Assembly: GCA_900543485.1 (NCBI GenBank)
Contig: UQRM01000023.1
Location: forward strand, 1-34,053
From: an uncultured Eubacterium sp.
Lineage (GTDB): Bacteria; Bacillota; Clostridia; Peptostreptococcales; Anaerovoracaceae
DNA length: 34,053 bases
Reading direction: 5' to 3'
The notes under the pieces were generated by a model. That model was not told the origin of the DNA. It saw only the letters and a list, made by a program, of their open reading frames with translations, and did no database searches. Position numbers and translations under genes: made by a program. This document shows, piece after piece, positions 1 through 8,064 of this stretch (its first letter is position 1; each line of letters opens with the position of its first letter).

Positions 1-3
1 CAT
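1..3 (-). CDS. Start codon of a gene running off the left edge
   Basis: The first three bases are a reverse-strand ATG. It is preceded on that strand by a good ribosome site (AAGGAAGGTGG at about 9-19). The gene therefore starts here and continues leftward outside the window. It lies about 100 bp downstream of the DeoR-type gene on the same strand, so the two could be cotranscribed. Nothing of its product can be read. Confidence 0.5.
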
Positions 4-83
4 GTCTCCACCTTCCTTAATGATATATTATCATCTTTTGGTGGATTTAACGACTGCATTTAAATGATACTACTCCAAATACC

Positions 84-122
84 CGGTGTTGGAAAGGGGA
101 GTTCACCTGTTGACCAACACCG
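84..122 (-). terminator. Hairpin overlapping the end of the DeoR-type gene
   Basis: Arms CGGTGTTGG (84-92) and CCAACACCG (114-122) are perfect 9-bp inverted repeats with a 21-nt loop. They span the stop codon of the leftward DeoR-type gene. There is no T-run after it on either strand, so a true intrinsic terminator is doubtful. It may instead be an mRNA-processing or attenuating hairpin ahead of the next leftward gene. Confidence 0.3.
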
Positions 123-969
123 TTTCAATGCCCTGTTTTATAAGATATTCCTGTTCACTGACCGGCAGATTGGTATCGGAGATTATGGTATCCACGCCGT
201 CCAGCGGGCAGGTGACGCTCATGCAGTTGATACCGAATTTTTTGGAATGGGCTACCAATACGGACTTTCTGGCGTGGCGGATGATGTGCTCGTTGAGTCT
301 GGCTACCTCGAGGCTGTAATCTGAGATGCCCAGCTCACGGGTGATGCCGCCCGCGCCGATGAAGGCGATGTCCACGTAGAAGTTCATCAGCGTCTGGAGA
401 GCCAGAGGGCCTTCGATGTTGTTCTCGGAGTTGTTGACCATACCACCCAGGATATACACCTGGATATCGGAGTTGAGAAGTTCGTTGAGCACTAATACCG
501 AGTTGGTAAGCACGGTGATGTTCTTTCTCTTTCGCAGCGCCTTGGCTATCTGCTGTACAGTCAGGCCTACCGACAGGAAGACCGTCTCTCCTTCCTTTAT
601 CATAGAAGCGGCCGACTTTCCTATGGCCGCTCTCTCGGCCATGCCGGAGGGCGTTCGGGATGACTGCAGAGCTGTGGCCTGAGAAGGCTCCGAAAGAAGG
701 GCTGCGCTCTGGGAGCTGCCGCTGGCCTGAGCGGATGACTGATCTATCTGATTTGTCCGGCCTGCCATACTTGTAGAAGTGGCTTTCTCTTCGGCGAGTA
801 TGGCGCCGCCGTGGACACGCATTATGAGATTCTGATCCTGCAACGCGTCCAGGTCTCTGCGGGCCGTCTCGTGGGACACATGGAATTCCTTGATGATGTC
901 GGCCATGCGTATGGAATTGTTTTCACGTATTATTGCCAGTATCCTGTTTTGGCGTTCTTTTGCGAGCAT
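103..969 (-). CDS. DeoR/GlpR-family transcriptional repressor
   Basis: A DNA-binding regulator of carbohydrate genes, 288 residues. The N-terminal helix-turn-helix (about residues 1-55; MLAKERQNRI, then SHETARRDLDAL) is classic DeoR. The C-terminal half is the DeoR sugar-phosphate sensor domain (VFLSVGLTVQQIAKAL, LTNSVLVL, FIGAGGI, GVDTIISD). The ATG at 967-969 is chosen because AGAGAGG lies just upstream and the conserved DeoR N-terminus starts there; an upstream in-frame start at 1056 would add 29 unrelated residues. Odd: a Ser/Ala/Gln-rich stretch of about 45 residues (roughly 58-105) separates the two domains, where the family normally has a short linker. Divergent from the MFS-kinase-peptidase operon, which it probably controls with an internal phosphorylated metabolite as effector (inference). 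Confidence 0.9.
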   Translation of the reverse strand: MLAKERQNRILAIIRENNSIRMADIIKEFHVSHETARRDLDALQDQNLIMRVHGGAILAEEKATSTSMAGRTNQIDQSSAQASGSSQSAALLSEPSQATALQSSRTPSGMAERAAIGKSAASMIKEGETVFLSVGLTVQQIAKALRKRKNITVLTNSVLVLNELLNSDIQVYILGGMVNNSENNIEGPLALQTLMNFYVDIAFIGAGGITRELGISDYSLEVARLNEHIIRHARKSVLVAHSKKFGINCMSVTCPLDGVDTIISDTNLPVSEQEYLIKQGIETVLVNR

Positions 970-1067
970 CGTATACCTCTCTTTGGATCTTCTGTCTAAT
1001 TGCACAGATATATTGTGGCTTTGTTCTAAGCATATCACAAAATCAGGTAAAAGCACATGCTATCTTT

Positions 1068-1083
1068 CGAAAAAATTTTTTCG
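1068..1083. repeat. 16-bp perfect palindrome in the divergent intergenic region
   Basis: CGAAAAAATTTTTTCG reads the same on both strands. It lies about 100 bp upstream of the DeoR-type gene start, between it and the divergent operon. It could be an operator or simply an A-tract. No partner copy was seen nearby. Confidence 0.45.
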
Positions 1084-1147
1084 GCAGAACACTCGGAAAG
1101 GCAGATATTGCGGCTGACAGCAGGCGTTGGAAGGGATGCAGCCGATT

Positions 1148-1187
1148 GTATTTAGTTGTATTTATATGTATTTAGTTGCATTTTATT
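1148..1187. promoter_or_regulatory. Four phased 10-bp repeats, candidate DeoR operator
   Basis: Four consecutive 10-bp units follow one another without gap: TGTATTTAGT, TGTATTTATA, TGTATTTAGT, TGCATTTTAT. The spacing is one helical turn, so all units present the same face. The block ends 10 bp before the -35 box of the MFS operon promoter. DeoR-family repressors often bind short tandem repeats near promoters, so this is the likely binding site of the divergent regulator (inference). Confidence 0.65.
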
Positions 1188-1197
1188 GCGGTAACTA

Positions 1198-1226
1198 TTG
1201 ACAAAATCCATGAAACTTCATAAAAT
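1198..1226 (+). promoter_or_regulatory. Sigma-70-type promoter of the MFS-kinase-peptidase operon
   Basis: TTGACA (1198-1203), a 17-bp spacer and TAAAAT (1221-1226). This is a near-consensus housekeeping promoter, with its start expected around 1233 and about 50 nt of leader before the ATG at 1284. Strong promoter elements directly behind an operator-like repeat block fit repression control. Confidence 0.75.
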
Positions 1227-1283
1227 TACAATGAAATAAACATTTTCTTCACACATTTTTAACAGAAAACAAGGAGGTAGAAC

Positions 1284-2504
1284 ATGGAAGGCAATTCTGC
1301 AAAAGGCAAGTATGCTGCTCTTATCGGATGTACTCTCATGCTCACTATAGTGTACATGTCGCTTACATCCTGGTCTGTGGCGGTAAACGAACTTTCTAAA
1401 ACGTTCGATTTGTCGGCACCGCTGATACAGGCGGGAACATCCATGCAGATAGCAGGATATGTTATTGGTGGATTTATCGAAGGAAAGCTGATAGGAAGAT
1501 TCGGATGGAGAAAAGTTTTCACCGTCGTTATCGTCGCGTTTATCATCGCGTCGGCGCTTATTCCTATCGTAAACAACTACTACATCATTCTGTTGCTGAG
1601 ATTCGTTCAGGGCTGCGGATGCATGGTAGCGCTCACCAGTCACGTTGTCAGCTCATGGTTCCCTACAAAGGAGAGAGGTCTTGCTCTCGGGATCCTGCTG
1701 GGAGCTATCGGCGTAGGCTCGGCTTTCGGCGGATACGTTGGAGGTATACTCACGCCTATAATGGGATGGAGGAACGCTTTCTGGGTAATCGCCGCTATAT
1801 CCATCATAGGAGCGATAATATTCTATGCTATGGTCAGAGTAGCTCCTCCTCTTGAAGAAGAGGAACAGCAGCAGGAGGAAGTGACTGTGGAAGAGGAACA
1901 GCAGAGAAGTCTCTTCAAAGAACCGGCTCTCTGGTTGCTGGGACTGTCGACACTGTGCTGCTTCTTCAACTGCTATGGAATGTACGCATATCTGGCACAG
2001 TATCTGTATACGCTGGATTATTCGGCTGGCGATGTGGCGCTCGTCGTATTGCTCAACGGGCTTATTGCCATCATTTCTACGCCGCTTGTAGGCTGGATAT
2101 CAGATAAGAGGGTAGCCAAGCATGGCGCTCTTAAAGCGAGAACATGGGCCAATATCTGGCCGGCTCTGTTCGTAGGTCTTGTAGGAAGTGTCCTGATGCC
2201 GCATCTGGCACCGCTCAATATCGGATGCGCGCTGCTGGTCGCTCTCATCGCGGGATGGGGCGTGCCGGCAACCAATGGCCCGGGGCTGTCACTTCCTGCT
2301 GATTTGTTTGGAAGCGCAGCGTCCGGTTCGGGAGTAGGTCTGGTGCTGCTGGTAGCCGGAGCAGGCGGTATCATCGCGCCTATATTCGTGCCTTGGCTGG
2401 CTGATCAGACCAGTTGGACGGTAGGTTGGTATGTGACTGCAGCGCCTTGTCTGATAGCTATGTTCATCAACATGTATCTGTCCAGATACAAGAGAAAAGC
2501 ATAA
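1284..2504 (+). CDS. Major facilitator superfamily transporter
   Basis: An inner-membrane secondary transporter of 406 residues, the usual MFS size with about 12 membrane helices. The second-helix loop carries the MFS-like GKLIGRFGWRKV (about residues 65-76), equivalent to the G-x-x-x-D/R-x-G-R-R motif. A Pro/Gly-rich helix 5 (GAIGVGSAFGGYVGGIL) is also present. The central cytoplasmic loop (about 190-207) is extremely Glu/Gln-rich and then runs into helix 7. The start has AAGGAGGT at 1271-1278. First gene of an operon with a sugar kinase and an M81 peptidase, so the substrate is probably the compound they process. The substrate cannot be read from sequence; monocarboxylate or glycoside-type MFS members look similar. 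Confidence 0.9.
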   Translation: MEGNSAKGKYAALIGCTLMLTIVYMSLTSWSVAVNELSKTFDLSAPLIQAGTSMQIAGYVIGGFIEGKLIGRFGWRKVFTVVIVAFIIASALIPIVNNYYIILLLRFVQGCGCMVALTSHVVSSWFPTKERGLALGILLGAIGVGSAFGGYVGGILTPIMGWRNAFWVIAAISIIGAIIFYAMVRVAPPLEEEEQQQEEVTVEEEQQRSLFKEPALWLLGLSTLCCFFNCYGMYAYLAQYLYTLDYSAGDVALVVLLNGLIAIISTPLVGWISDKRVAKHGALKARTWANIWPALFVGLVGSVLMPHLAPLNIGCALLVALIAGWGVPATNGPGLSLPADLFGSAASGSGVGLVLLVAGAGGIIAPIFVPWLADQTSWTVGWYVTAAPCLIAMFINMYLSRYKRKA

Positions 2505-2546
2505 GTACCGATACTGTTTCACAAATGAGAGGAAAAGGTGGTAATT

Positions 2547-4040
2547 ATGAAAAAAGAGTACATTATCGCATATGACTGCGGAACGACTGCCCTTAAAACC
2601 GTACTGATAAGCAGTGACGGTACAGTGATAGGCGATGCCAGAGCGGACAATCCGCTGATACAGAAGGAAGCCAGCTGGGCTGAAATAGAACCGGCCGTGA
2701 TATGGGGGAATATCTGTGATACGACCAAGGAACTGGTTGAAAAAAACGAGATAGATCCTAAAAATGTTATTGGCCTCGTATTCGTAGCGCACTGGAAAAA
2801 CATCATTCCGGTGGATAACAAGGGCAATGTTCTCTATAACAGCATAATATGGGCAGACGCCAGAGCGGCCGAACAGGCGAAGAAGCTCAACGACGCCGCC
2901 GGATTCTTTGTTGGTACGGGACAGGAGTACTGGCCAAGGCTGATGTGGCTGAAAGAAAAGGAACCTGATATCTGGAAAAACACCAACAGGATAATGGGGC
3001 TCAACACATATCTGAAATGGAAGGCTACAGGAGCCTTCGTAACGGAGCCATCTGACGATTTCATCCATTCATATAATCCGAAGATGCAGGAGCTCTATGA
3101 CAAGATCCTTGAAGCGGCAGGCCTTAAAGAAGATCTGGATAAATTCCCGCCTATCAAGCCGGCGACCGATGAAGTGGGCAAGCTCAACGAGCAGTCGGCT
3201 CATGAAATGGGGCTCGTGCCTGGTATACCAGTATTCGGAGGTTTCGGAGATCTGCCGGCTATTACCGTAGGAACGGGATGCTGCAGGGAAAATATGGTCC
3301 ACATTTACATGGGTACATCGTCGTGGCTGGTGCAGCTGATGCGTGAGAGAAGAGACAATTATTCGCCGCAGTGGTTCACCTTCGATAAGAATTTTGAAGC
3401 TGCGATGTTCTCGCTGCAGACGGGATGCATGGCTTTCGACTGGGCTGTCGATCAGTTCTACAACGCTGAGAGAAAGATATTGGGAGACGATGTCTTTGGC
3501 CTCGTGGACAGGGAAGTGAGCGAGACAGCTCCGGGAAGCGACGGTCTCATCGCCACTCACTGGCTGACGGGAGAACTTCCGCCGCTGGCAAAGAACGCCA
3601 AGGCGCTGTTCCTCAATGTCACGTCCGTTCATGACAGACGCCATATGGTAAGAGCTGTCATGGAAAGCGTATGTTACACTCACAGAAATTACCTCAAGAC
3701 ATATGAAGAGAAGAACGGGCTGAAACTGTCCTCTATCAGAGTAGTGGGCGGCGGAGCGGCCAGTGATGTCTGGATGCAGATGCTGGCCGACGTCCTCCAG
3801 GTAAAGGTAGAAGTTCCGGAAAGTCCTAGATATACCGGAGCTATGGGAGCTTACTACTGCGCCATGGTAGGTCTTGGCAAGATAGAGAACTATGACGCCA
3901 TCTATGACGCCGTACGAATAAACAAGACATTCGAGCCGAGAAGCGAATATGCTGAAACCTATGAAAAGATGTTCGACGTATATGTCAAACTGTATCCGGC
4001 TCTCAGCGGGATATACGACGAGTTGAATGGCAAATACTGA
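2547..4040 (+). CDS. FGGY-family carbohydrate kinase (xylulokinase-like)
   Basis: ATP-dependent sugar or polyol kinase, 497 residues, the full FGGY length. The N-terminal ATPase-fold phosphate loop is YDCGTTALK (about residues 9-17). The C-terminal half has the adenosine-motif segment VVGGGAASDVWMQMLADVL and then the ETGAxGAA-like RYTGAMGAYYCAMVG. The start was placed at ATG 2547, where AGGTGG sits 5 nt upstream; an in-frame GTG at 2538 is a possible alternative adding three residues. It lies 42 bp after the transporter gene and is surely cotranscribed. The phosphorylated product is a plausible effector for the divergent DeoR-type repressor (inference). The exact sugar is not determinable: xylulose, erythrulose or a branched sugar are all possible. 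Confidence 0.9.
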   Translation: MKKEYIIAYDCGTTALKTVLISSDGTVIGDARADNPLIQKEASWAEIEPAVIWGNICDTTKELVEKNEIDPKNVIGLVFVAHWKNIIPVDNKGNVLYNSIIWADARAAEQAKKLNDAAGFFVGTGQEYWPRLMWLKEKEPDIWKNTNRIMGLNTYLKWKATGAFVTEPSDDFIHSYNPKMQELYDKILEAAGLKEDLDKFPPIKPATDEVGKLNEQSAHEMGLVPGIPVFGGFGDLPAITVGTGCCRENMVHIYMGTSSWLVQLMRERRDNYSPQWFTFDKNFEAAMFSLQTGCMAFDWAVDQFYNAERKILGDDVFGLVDREVSETAPGSDGLIATHWLTGELPPLAKNAKALFLNVTSVHDRRHMVRAVMESVCYTHRNYLKTYEEKNGLKLSSIRVVGGGAASDVWMQMLADVLQVKVEVPESPRYTGAMGAYYCAMVGLGKIENYDAIYDAVRINKTFEPRSEYAETYEKMFDVYVKLYPALSGIYDELNGKY

Positions 4041-4068
4041 TATACAGGCGGCGGCGATTGTCGATGGT

Positions 4069-4099
4069 CTGCGGGAGGAGAGATTCCTGCCTCCCGCAG
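4069..4099 (+). terminator. Intergenic hairpin between kinase and M81 peptidase genes
   Basis: Arms CTGCGGGAGG (4069-4078) and CCTCCCGCAG (4090-4099) pair perfectly over 10 bp, with an 11-nt loop. There is no T-tract, so this is better read as an mRNA-stabilising or attenuating hairpin than as a full terminator. It sits in the 94-bp gap, about 20 nt before the next gene's ribosome site, and could lower downstream expression. Confidence 0.45.
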
Positions 4100-4134
4100 G
4101 CTGCGATATCCGATATTGAAAGGAATGATGTACG

Positions 4135-5652
4135 ATGGGAGTGAACTCCGAAAAGAAAATATTGATCTGTGAATTTCACGAAGAGACGAATACCTTCAAT
4201 CCTGTAGTCATGTCGGTGGAGGGTTTCAAGGTTGTGCGATATGCGGAAGGACAGGAGGCTTACGACCTTTGCCGGAAGATACCATGCGCGTTCCACGGCA
4301 TGATAGATGGTGTGGAGGAAAAGGGCGGGAAGGTGATCCCGACCATTTCTCTCTATGGACCGTCAGGGGGTATCGTCGATGACAGTGTTTTTGAGCTTCT
4401 CTGTGAAAGGATGGAATACTACGTCGGATCAGTAACGGATTTTGACGCTGTCTGCGTATCTCTCCACGGGGCTACCTGTACAGTGAGCAGAGAGGACGCA
4501 TGTGGAGATTTTCTGCAGTTTCTCAGGGATCTGGTGGGAGAGGATAAGATCATCGCAGCATCATGTGATCTCCATGCCAATGTAACGGAGAAGATGTTGA
4601 AGAACGCGGACATTATATGCAGCTATCAGTCCTATCCTCACGTAGATTTTTACGAGGCCGGATATCGAGCGGCTACCCTGTGCATGGATAAGCTGGCAGG
4701 GAAGCCGGTGAAATTGGCGGCGACTACGATACCGATGATGGTGCCTCCTACCGGCTACACATCTCTGGAAGGGGTGTTCAAGGATATAATAGACAGTGGA
4801 AAAAAGCTGGTGGAGGATGGAGAATTGTTGGATTTCAGCGTGCTTCAGGTGCAGCCGTGGCTGGATATCAAGGAGATCGGGTCTACGGTAATTGCTGTAG
4901 CCTCTGATGAGGAGACAGCGAAAAAGTACGCGGATATGCTGGCGGAACGTCTCTATGAGAATCGCGATGAATTCTGGCCGGATCTGATGACGGTTGATGA
5001 GGTCATAGATAAAGCGGAGAACAATACCACGGGAAAACCGGTCATACTGGTCGATGCTGCCGATTCGCCTAATGGAGGTGCCGTAGGAGACAGCGTTCTT
5101 CCGGCCATCAGACTTATGGAAAGAGGCTCGACTGTTTCAGCGGGTATGTTCGTAAAGGATCCGGAGGCCGTTAAAAAGGCCTTTGAAGTTGGCGTGGGCA
5201 ATTCTGCGGAATTTTCGGTAGGAGCCGGATTTACGCCGGGAATGCCTGGGCCGCTGAAAGCTGTAGGACGTGTTCGTTCCCTTCACGACGGCTCCTTCAG
5301 GCAGGAGGGACCGGCAGGCAGAGGTTTTCCGTGCAATGTGGGAATGTCGGCTGTCATTTCTTTCGGCAATATCGATATCATGGTATGCGAAGAACCGGGA
5401 GCGTCGGGCGATCCTCAGATACTCAGGCATTTCGGCATCGAGCCGAAACTGTATGATCTCATTGTGGTCAAGGCTAATACGTCTTTCAAAGTACCGTACA
5501 GCGCCTTTGCTGATGATTTCTGCTATGCGGATACTCCGGGAGCGGGAGCGTCTAATCTGGAATACTTTGACTGGAAGAACCTGCCGAAAGGTTTCTATCC
5601 TTTCGATTTGCCGGAAGATTACGAATTGAAAAAAGCCAGGATATGGAGATAG
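4135..5652 (+). CDS. M81-family metallopeptidase (MlrC-like)
   Basis: A 505-residue protein of the MlrC/M81 family, named for microcystinase C, which cleaves linearised microcystin. Most members have unknown substrates. Visible family features are HEETNTF near the N-terminus, SLHGA, CDLHANVT and YPHVDFYEAG, which supply the His/Asp/Glu residues expected to hold zinc. The C-terminal domain has VDAADSPNGGAVGDS. The start ATG is preceded by AAAGGAA at about 4118-4124. It is the last gene of the transporter-kinase operon and is followed by a strong hairpin. An M81 enzyme with an FGGY kinase suggests the imported compound has both an amide (or amide-like bond) and a sugar-like part (inference). 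Cytoplasmic; no signal peptide. Confidence 0.88.
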   Translation: MGVNSEKKILICEFHEETNTFNPVVMSVEGFKVVRYAEGQEAYDLCRKIPCAFHGMIDGVEEKGGKVIPTISLYGPSGGIVDDSVFELLCERMEYYVGSVTDFDAVCVSLHGATCTVSREDACGDFLQFLRDLVGEDKIIAASCDLHANVTEKMLKNADIICSYQSYPHVDFYEAGYRAATLCMDKLAGKPVKLAATTIPMMVPPTGYTSLEGVFKDIIDSGKKLVEDGELLDFSVLQVQPWLDIKEIGSTVIAVASDEETAKKYADMLAERLYENRDEFWPDLMTVDEVIDKAENNTTGKPVILVDAADSPNGGAVGDSVLPAIRLMERGSTVSAGMFVKDPEAVKKAFEVGVGNSAEFSVGAGFTPGMPGPLKAVGRVRSLHDGSFRQEGPAGRGFPCNVGMSAVISFGNIDIMVCEEPGASGDPQILRHFGIEPKLYDLIVVKANTSFKVPYSAFADDFCYADTPGAGASNLEYFDWKNLPKGFYPFDLPEDYELKKARIWR

Positions 5653-5675
5653 CTTTGAGCTTTGTCTTTTACAGA

Positions 5676-5715
5676 AAAACGGGCTGTGACGGAGGAATCC
5701 GTCACAGCCCGTTTT
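5676..5715. terminator. Bidirectional intrinsic terminator
   Basis: A perfect 18-bp stem, AAAACGGGCTGTGACGGA (5676-5693) with its complement (5698-5715), and a GGAA tetraloop. The A-run on one side and T-run on the other allow termination on both strands. It sits between the rightward M81 peptidase gene and the leftward MFS remnant. Confidence 0.9.
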
Positions 5716-5734
5716 GTCGATCCGCAAGGCCGGA

Positions 5735-6151
5735 TCATTTGCCGGAAGATGATTTTTCCAGCTTTACTTCTCTGGCGAAGAACATCAGCACTATGTAGAA
5801 GATGGTGACCGCTATCATTGTTATCATCAGCATCCTGTGGTTGGTCCCGAAAAGACTGGCGGCACCCAGGAAGATGACACCGGCCACATTTCCGGCGAAC
5901 ATGAGCAGATCCTCGGATGTTCCTTCGGATGTCGGATAGCAGGATTCCGCGGCGAACGTCAACGTGAGTGGCGCTCCTCCCACGATGAAGAACCCGTAGA
6001 GGGCGGCTGCTACGGAGAGGCCGCTGAAGCCTTTCAGTACCAGGAAGAGAGCGAATCCTATGCATCCAATGATGTTGACTATTATCATATACGGCAGTCG
6101 TCTGTGCTGTTTATCCTTATCCGAGACGAGAGATATTATCAGGCTTCCTAT
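5735..6151 (-). pseudogene. C-terminal remnant of an MFS transporter
   Basis: On the reverse strand, one open frame of about 138 codons begins immediately after the stop codon of the CYTH gene and encodes only the last third of an MFS protein. It starts IGSLIISLVSDKDKQHRRL, which is the family's cytoplasmic loop 8-9 motif. It continues through about four membrane helices, including ESCYPTSEGTSEDLLMFAGN. There is no start codon with a ribosome site at the true boundary; an internal ATG at 6088 is not convincing. The N-terminal two thirds are absent, replaced exactly at the CYTH stop. This looks like a deletion remnant, not a functional small membrane protein. Confidence 0.75.
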
Positions 6152-6802
6152 TTATTTCCCGGCTGTCTGGGCTGCTATCAGCAGCTCCAGATATGATTTT
6201 CTGGTCAGATTTTCCCTGGGTATGTTCATCGCATCCAGAATGGAAAAGAGGTGCCGAAGGGCATCGTCCTTTGCGTCTTCTGATGGGGCCAGTGTCTCCA
6301 ATTCCATATGAGCGGAAAGACCTGTCACGCAGTCGACACACAGGGTAATGGGGAATGGCCGTCCGGATCCGGCCGGGAGATTGAATTCACGGCGAGTCTT
6401 ATCCACGGTAAAAACCGGGATGTAACCCAGGGATGAGAGAAGTTGCCTGGCTTCATCCGGATCGTTGACCATGATCTCATGTTCTATCCTGGTGCTGGAG
6501 CTGACATCCAGCTTGGGGCCTTTGTACGTGATGAAGCTTTCTTTCGATATATCTTGGGAACTGTTTTCCGGAGCATTGGTCAACGTGCTTTCCGAGTCCT
6601 TTGGATTCCCTTCCTGCCATCGAGAGCATGTTCGGACTCGCAGCGCTTCATCAGTCTTCATGAAGTCCCTGTCGACACCGTTGTAATATACGTCTGTTTC
6701 CCTGACGGTCATACAATAGGCAAATCCCAGATCTGCGGCGCTGTTCAGCAGCTGGCGGAAAGACGTATCGCCTATAGATGCTTTTATTTCAACTTCATAC
6801 AT
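6152..6802 (-). CDS. CYTH-domain protein (class IV adenylate cyclase/thiamine-triphosphatase-like)
   Basis: A 216-residue CYTH protein. These tunnel-fold enzymes act on triphosphates with divalent metal. The N-terminal signature EVEIKA (residues 3-8) is the ExExK motif, and RTCSR, TYKGPK and RIEHEIMV supply the basic and acidic tunnel residues. DKTRREF and MELET follow in the second half. A Ser/Asn/Glu-rich insert of about 25 residues (roughly 65-90) lengthens the first half. The family includes CyaB-type cyclases and inorganic triphosphatases; which activity applies cannot be decided here. Preceded on its strand by the zinc-ribbon gene 15 bp upstream, so probably one transcript. Its stop abuts the MFS remnant directly. 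Confidence 0.85.
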   Translation of the reverse strand: MYEVEIKASIGDTSFRQLLNSAADLGFAYCMTVRETDVYYNGVDRDFMKTDEALRVRTCSRWQEGNPKDSESTLTNAPENSSQDISKESFITYKGPKLDVSSSTRIEHEIMVNDPDEARQLLSSLGYIPVFTVDKTRREFNLPAGSGRPFPITLCVDCVTGLSAHMELETLAPSEDAKDDALRHLFSILDAMNIPRENLTRKSYLELLIAAQTAGK

Positions 6803-6817
6803 GGTGATTTTCCTCCT

Positions 6818-7486
6818 TTACAGCCCTGTGTTTTCCGGAGACTGGCTACTGTCTGTGGATGGAGATGTAGGTTCGGCCTCAGGGCTTTCAGTCGGTGTTT
6901 CCTCCGGCAAGGATTCCGCAGGCTCCTGCTGAAGCTCCTGTGTCTGCTGGGTCTGAGCCGGCTGGTCGTTGCTTTTATCCTTGTAGACGAAGAAATAGTA
7001 ATAAGCGGCTGCCGCAGCCATGGCCAGTATCAGCAGTGTTATGATGACGGCCAGGGCTACTGTCCCTGCGCTGCTTCCTTTCTTTTTGGTCTTGTGGACG
7101 ATTTTTTTCCTGCCGGAGCGGGGCATCCTGGGCGCGGAAACGCCGGAACGTCTGGATTTCTTTTTAGTACGTTCTCGCGGCTGATCGTCGTTTCGGCGTT
7201 GTTCATTGCTGCGTCTTTGGCTGCCGGTTTGCTCCGATGAATCCCCACCGCGTCTTTGGCTGCCGCCTCTTCTGCCCTCGTTGTCTGCAGCACCGTTTGC
7301 CGCACTGTCACGCTGGGCCTGGCGGCGCTGCCGCAGATATTCCTCGTAGCTGTCCTCGTAATTGCTGCATTCGCTGTAATTACCCTCTCTGGCCGTCGGC
7401 TTTGGCACAGGCCAGCCGCAGCCGGGGCATTTATCCGCGTACTGAGAGATTTCCCTTCCGCATTCCGGGCATCTGATCAATGCCAT
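6818..7486 (-). CDS. Zinc-ribbon single-pass membrane protein
   Basis: 222 residues. The N-terminus is a zinc ribbon (MALIRCPECGREIS, then KCPGCGWPVP) with four Cys at 6, 9, 20 and 23. A long low-complexity segment rich in Arg, Ser, Gln, Asn and Asp follows (about 30-135), then one membrane helix (about 140-160: AGTVALAVIITLLILAMAAAAAYY, interrupted here by no charged residue), then a Gln/Glu/Pro/Ser-rich tail. The ATG at 7486 has GAGGTGAT just upstream; a GTG at 7495 would add three residues but has a poorer site. Such zinc-ribbon plus membrane-helix proteins are common and mostly uncharacterised. Probably cotranscribed with the CYTH gene. Function unknown. Confidence 0.8.
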   Translation of the reverse strand: MALIRCPECGREISQYADKCPGCGWPVPKPTAREGNYSECSNYEDSYEEYLRQRRQAQRDSAANGAADNEGRRGGSQRRGGDSSEQTGSQRRSNEQRRNDDQPRERTKKKSRRSGVSAPRMPRSGRKKIVHKTKKKGSSAGTVALAVIITLLILAMAAAAAYYYFFVYKDKSNDQPAQTQQTQELQQEPAESLPEETPTESPEAEPTSPSTDSSQSPENTGL

Positions 7487-7993
7487 TTTTATCACCTCAT
7501 TTTCATGTTACAGGAATTATAGCATCTGTATATCAAGGTTGTGTGAGAGAATGGGATTTGAGTGAAAAATCGTGGATCGGATGGCGGTCAATGTATTTTT
7601 TGGGAATTTAGCTATACTTTTTTCTGTGAAAATTAAAAAGTAAGTATAGTCGACGGATGGAAAGCAGGCGAAAAATCGCGGTATGAGGGGGTATTTTTAT
7701 GGCTTGCGCTGCACGTCGGCATGCCAGTCGGTTGTAAAAGAACAGTGGGACGGGATTTTGACAGATATGGGCAGGTGCAAGCTCTACTTAAAATTCCATT
7801 TTTATGAGATCAAGTATAATTTCGATGGGGAATTTAACTCCTGATATAAATTCAAGACGATAAATACCGGGGATGGGTATTTGAGATTAGAGATGTACGA
7901 CAGCAAGCGGTGATAGTACGCCAGACGGGAAAGGCCACGGAAGCGGGTTATGAGCCCTTTTGGGCTTTTTATGGGCTTCATGAGATAAACGCA
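7487..7993. other. Long non-coding gap with hairpins and a short ORF
   Basis: About 500 bp without a convincing gene. Seen here: a direct repeat GAAAAATCGyGG at about 7564 and 7669; an inverted repeat CTATACTT/AAGTATAG (7612-7619, 7642-7649); a 24-codon ORF at 7769-7843 (starts MGRCKLYLKFHF) lacking a ribosome site; and a small terminator-like hairpin at 7953-7970. No riboswitch class was recognised. The stretch could hold a small RNA or be a dispersed intergenic element. Confidence 0.5.
7953..7970 (+). terminator. Small hairpin followed by T-run
   Basis: AGCCC (7953-7957), loop TTTT and GGGCT (7962-7966), followed by a T-run to 7970. It lies about 25 bp upstream of the promoter of the arginase-fold gene, with no upstream rightward gene. 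It may end a small RNA from the preceding gap. Confidence 0.5.
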
Positions 7994-8021
7994 TTGAGTT
8001 TTTCGCGGGAAACGGTATAAT
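7994..8021 (+). promoter_or_regulatory. Promoter of the arginase-fold gene
   Basis: TTGAGT (7994-7999), a 16-bp spacer and a perfect TATAAT (8016-8021). The expected start is near 8028, giving a leader of about 37 nt before ATG 8065. Confidence 0.7.
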
Positions 8022-8064
8022 GGTTTAATAAGTCAAAGGACAGATGTCGCGAAGGAGAATGAAA

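Noticed and set aside
7487..7993. Riboswitch in the long gap
   Set aside because: No TPP, cobalamin, SAM, lysine, glycine or guanidine core motif could be traced; only simple hairpins were seen.
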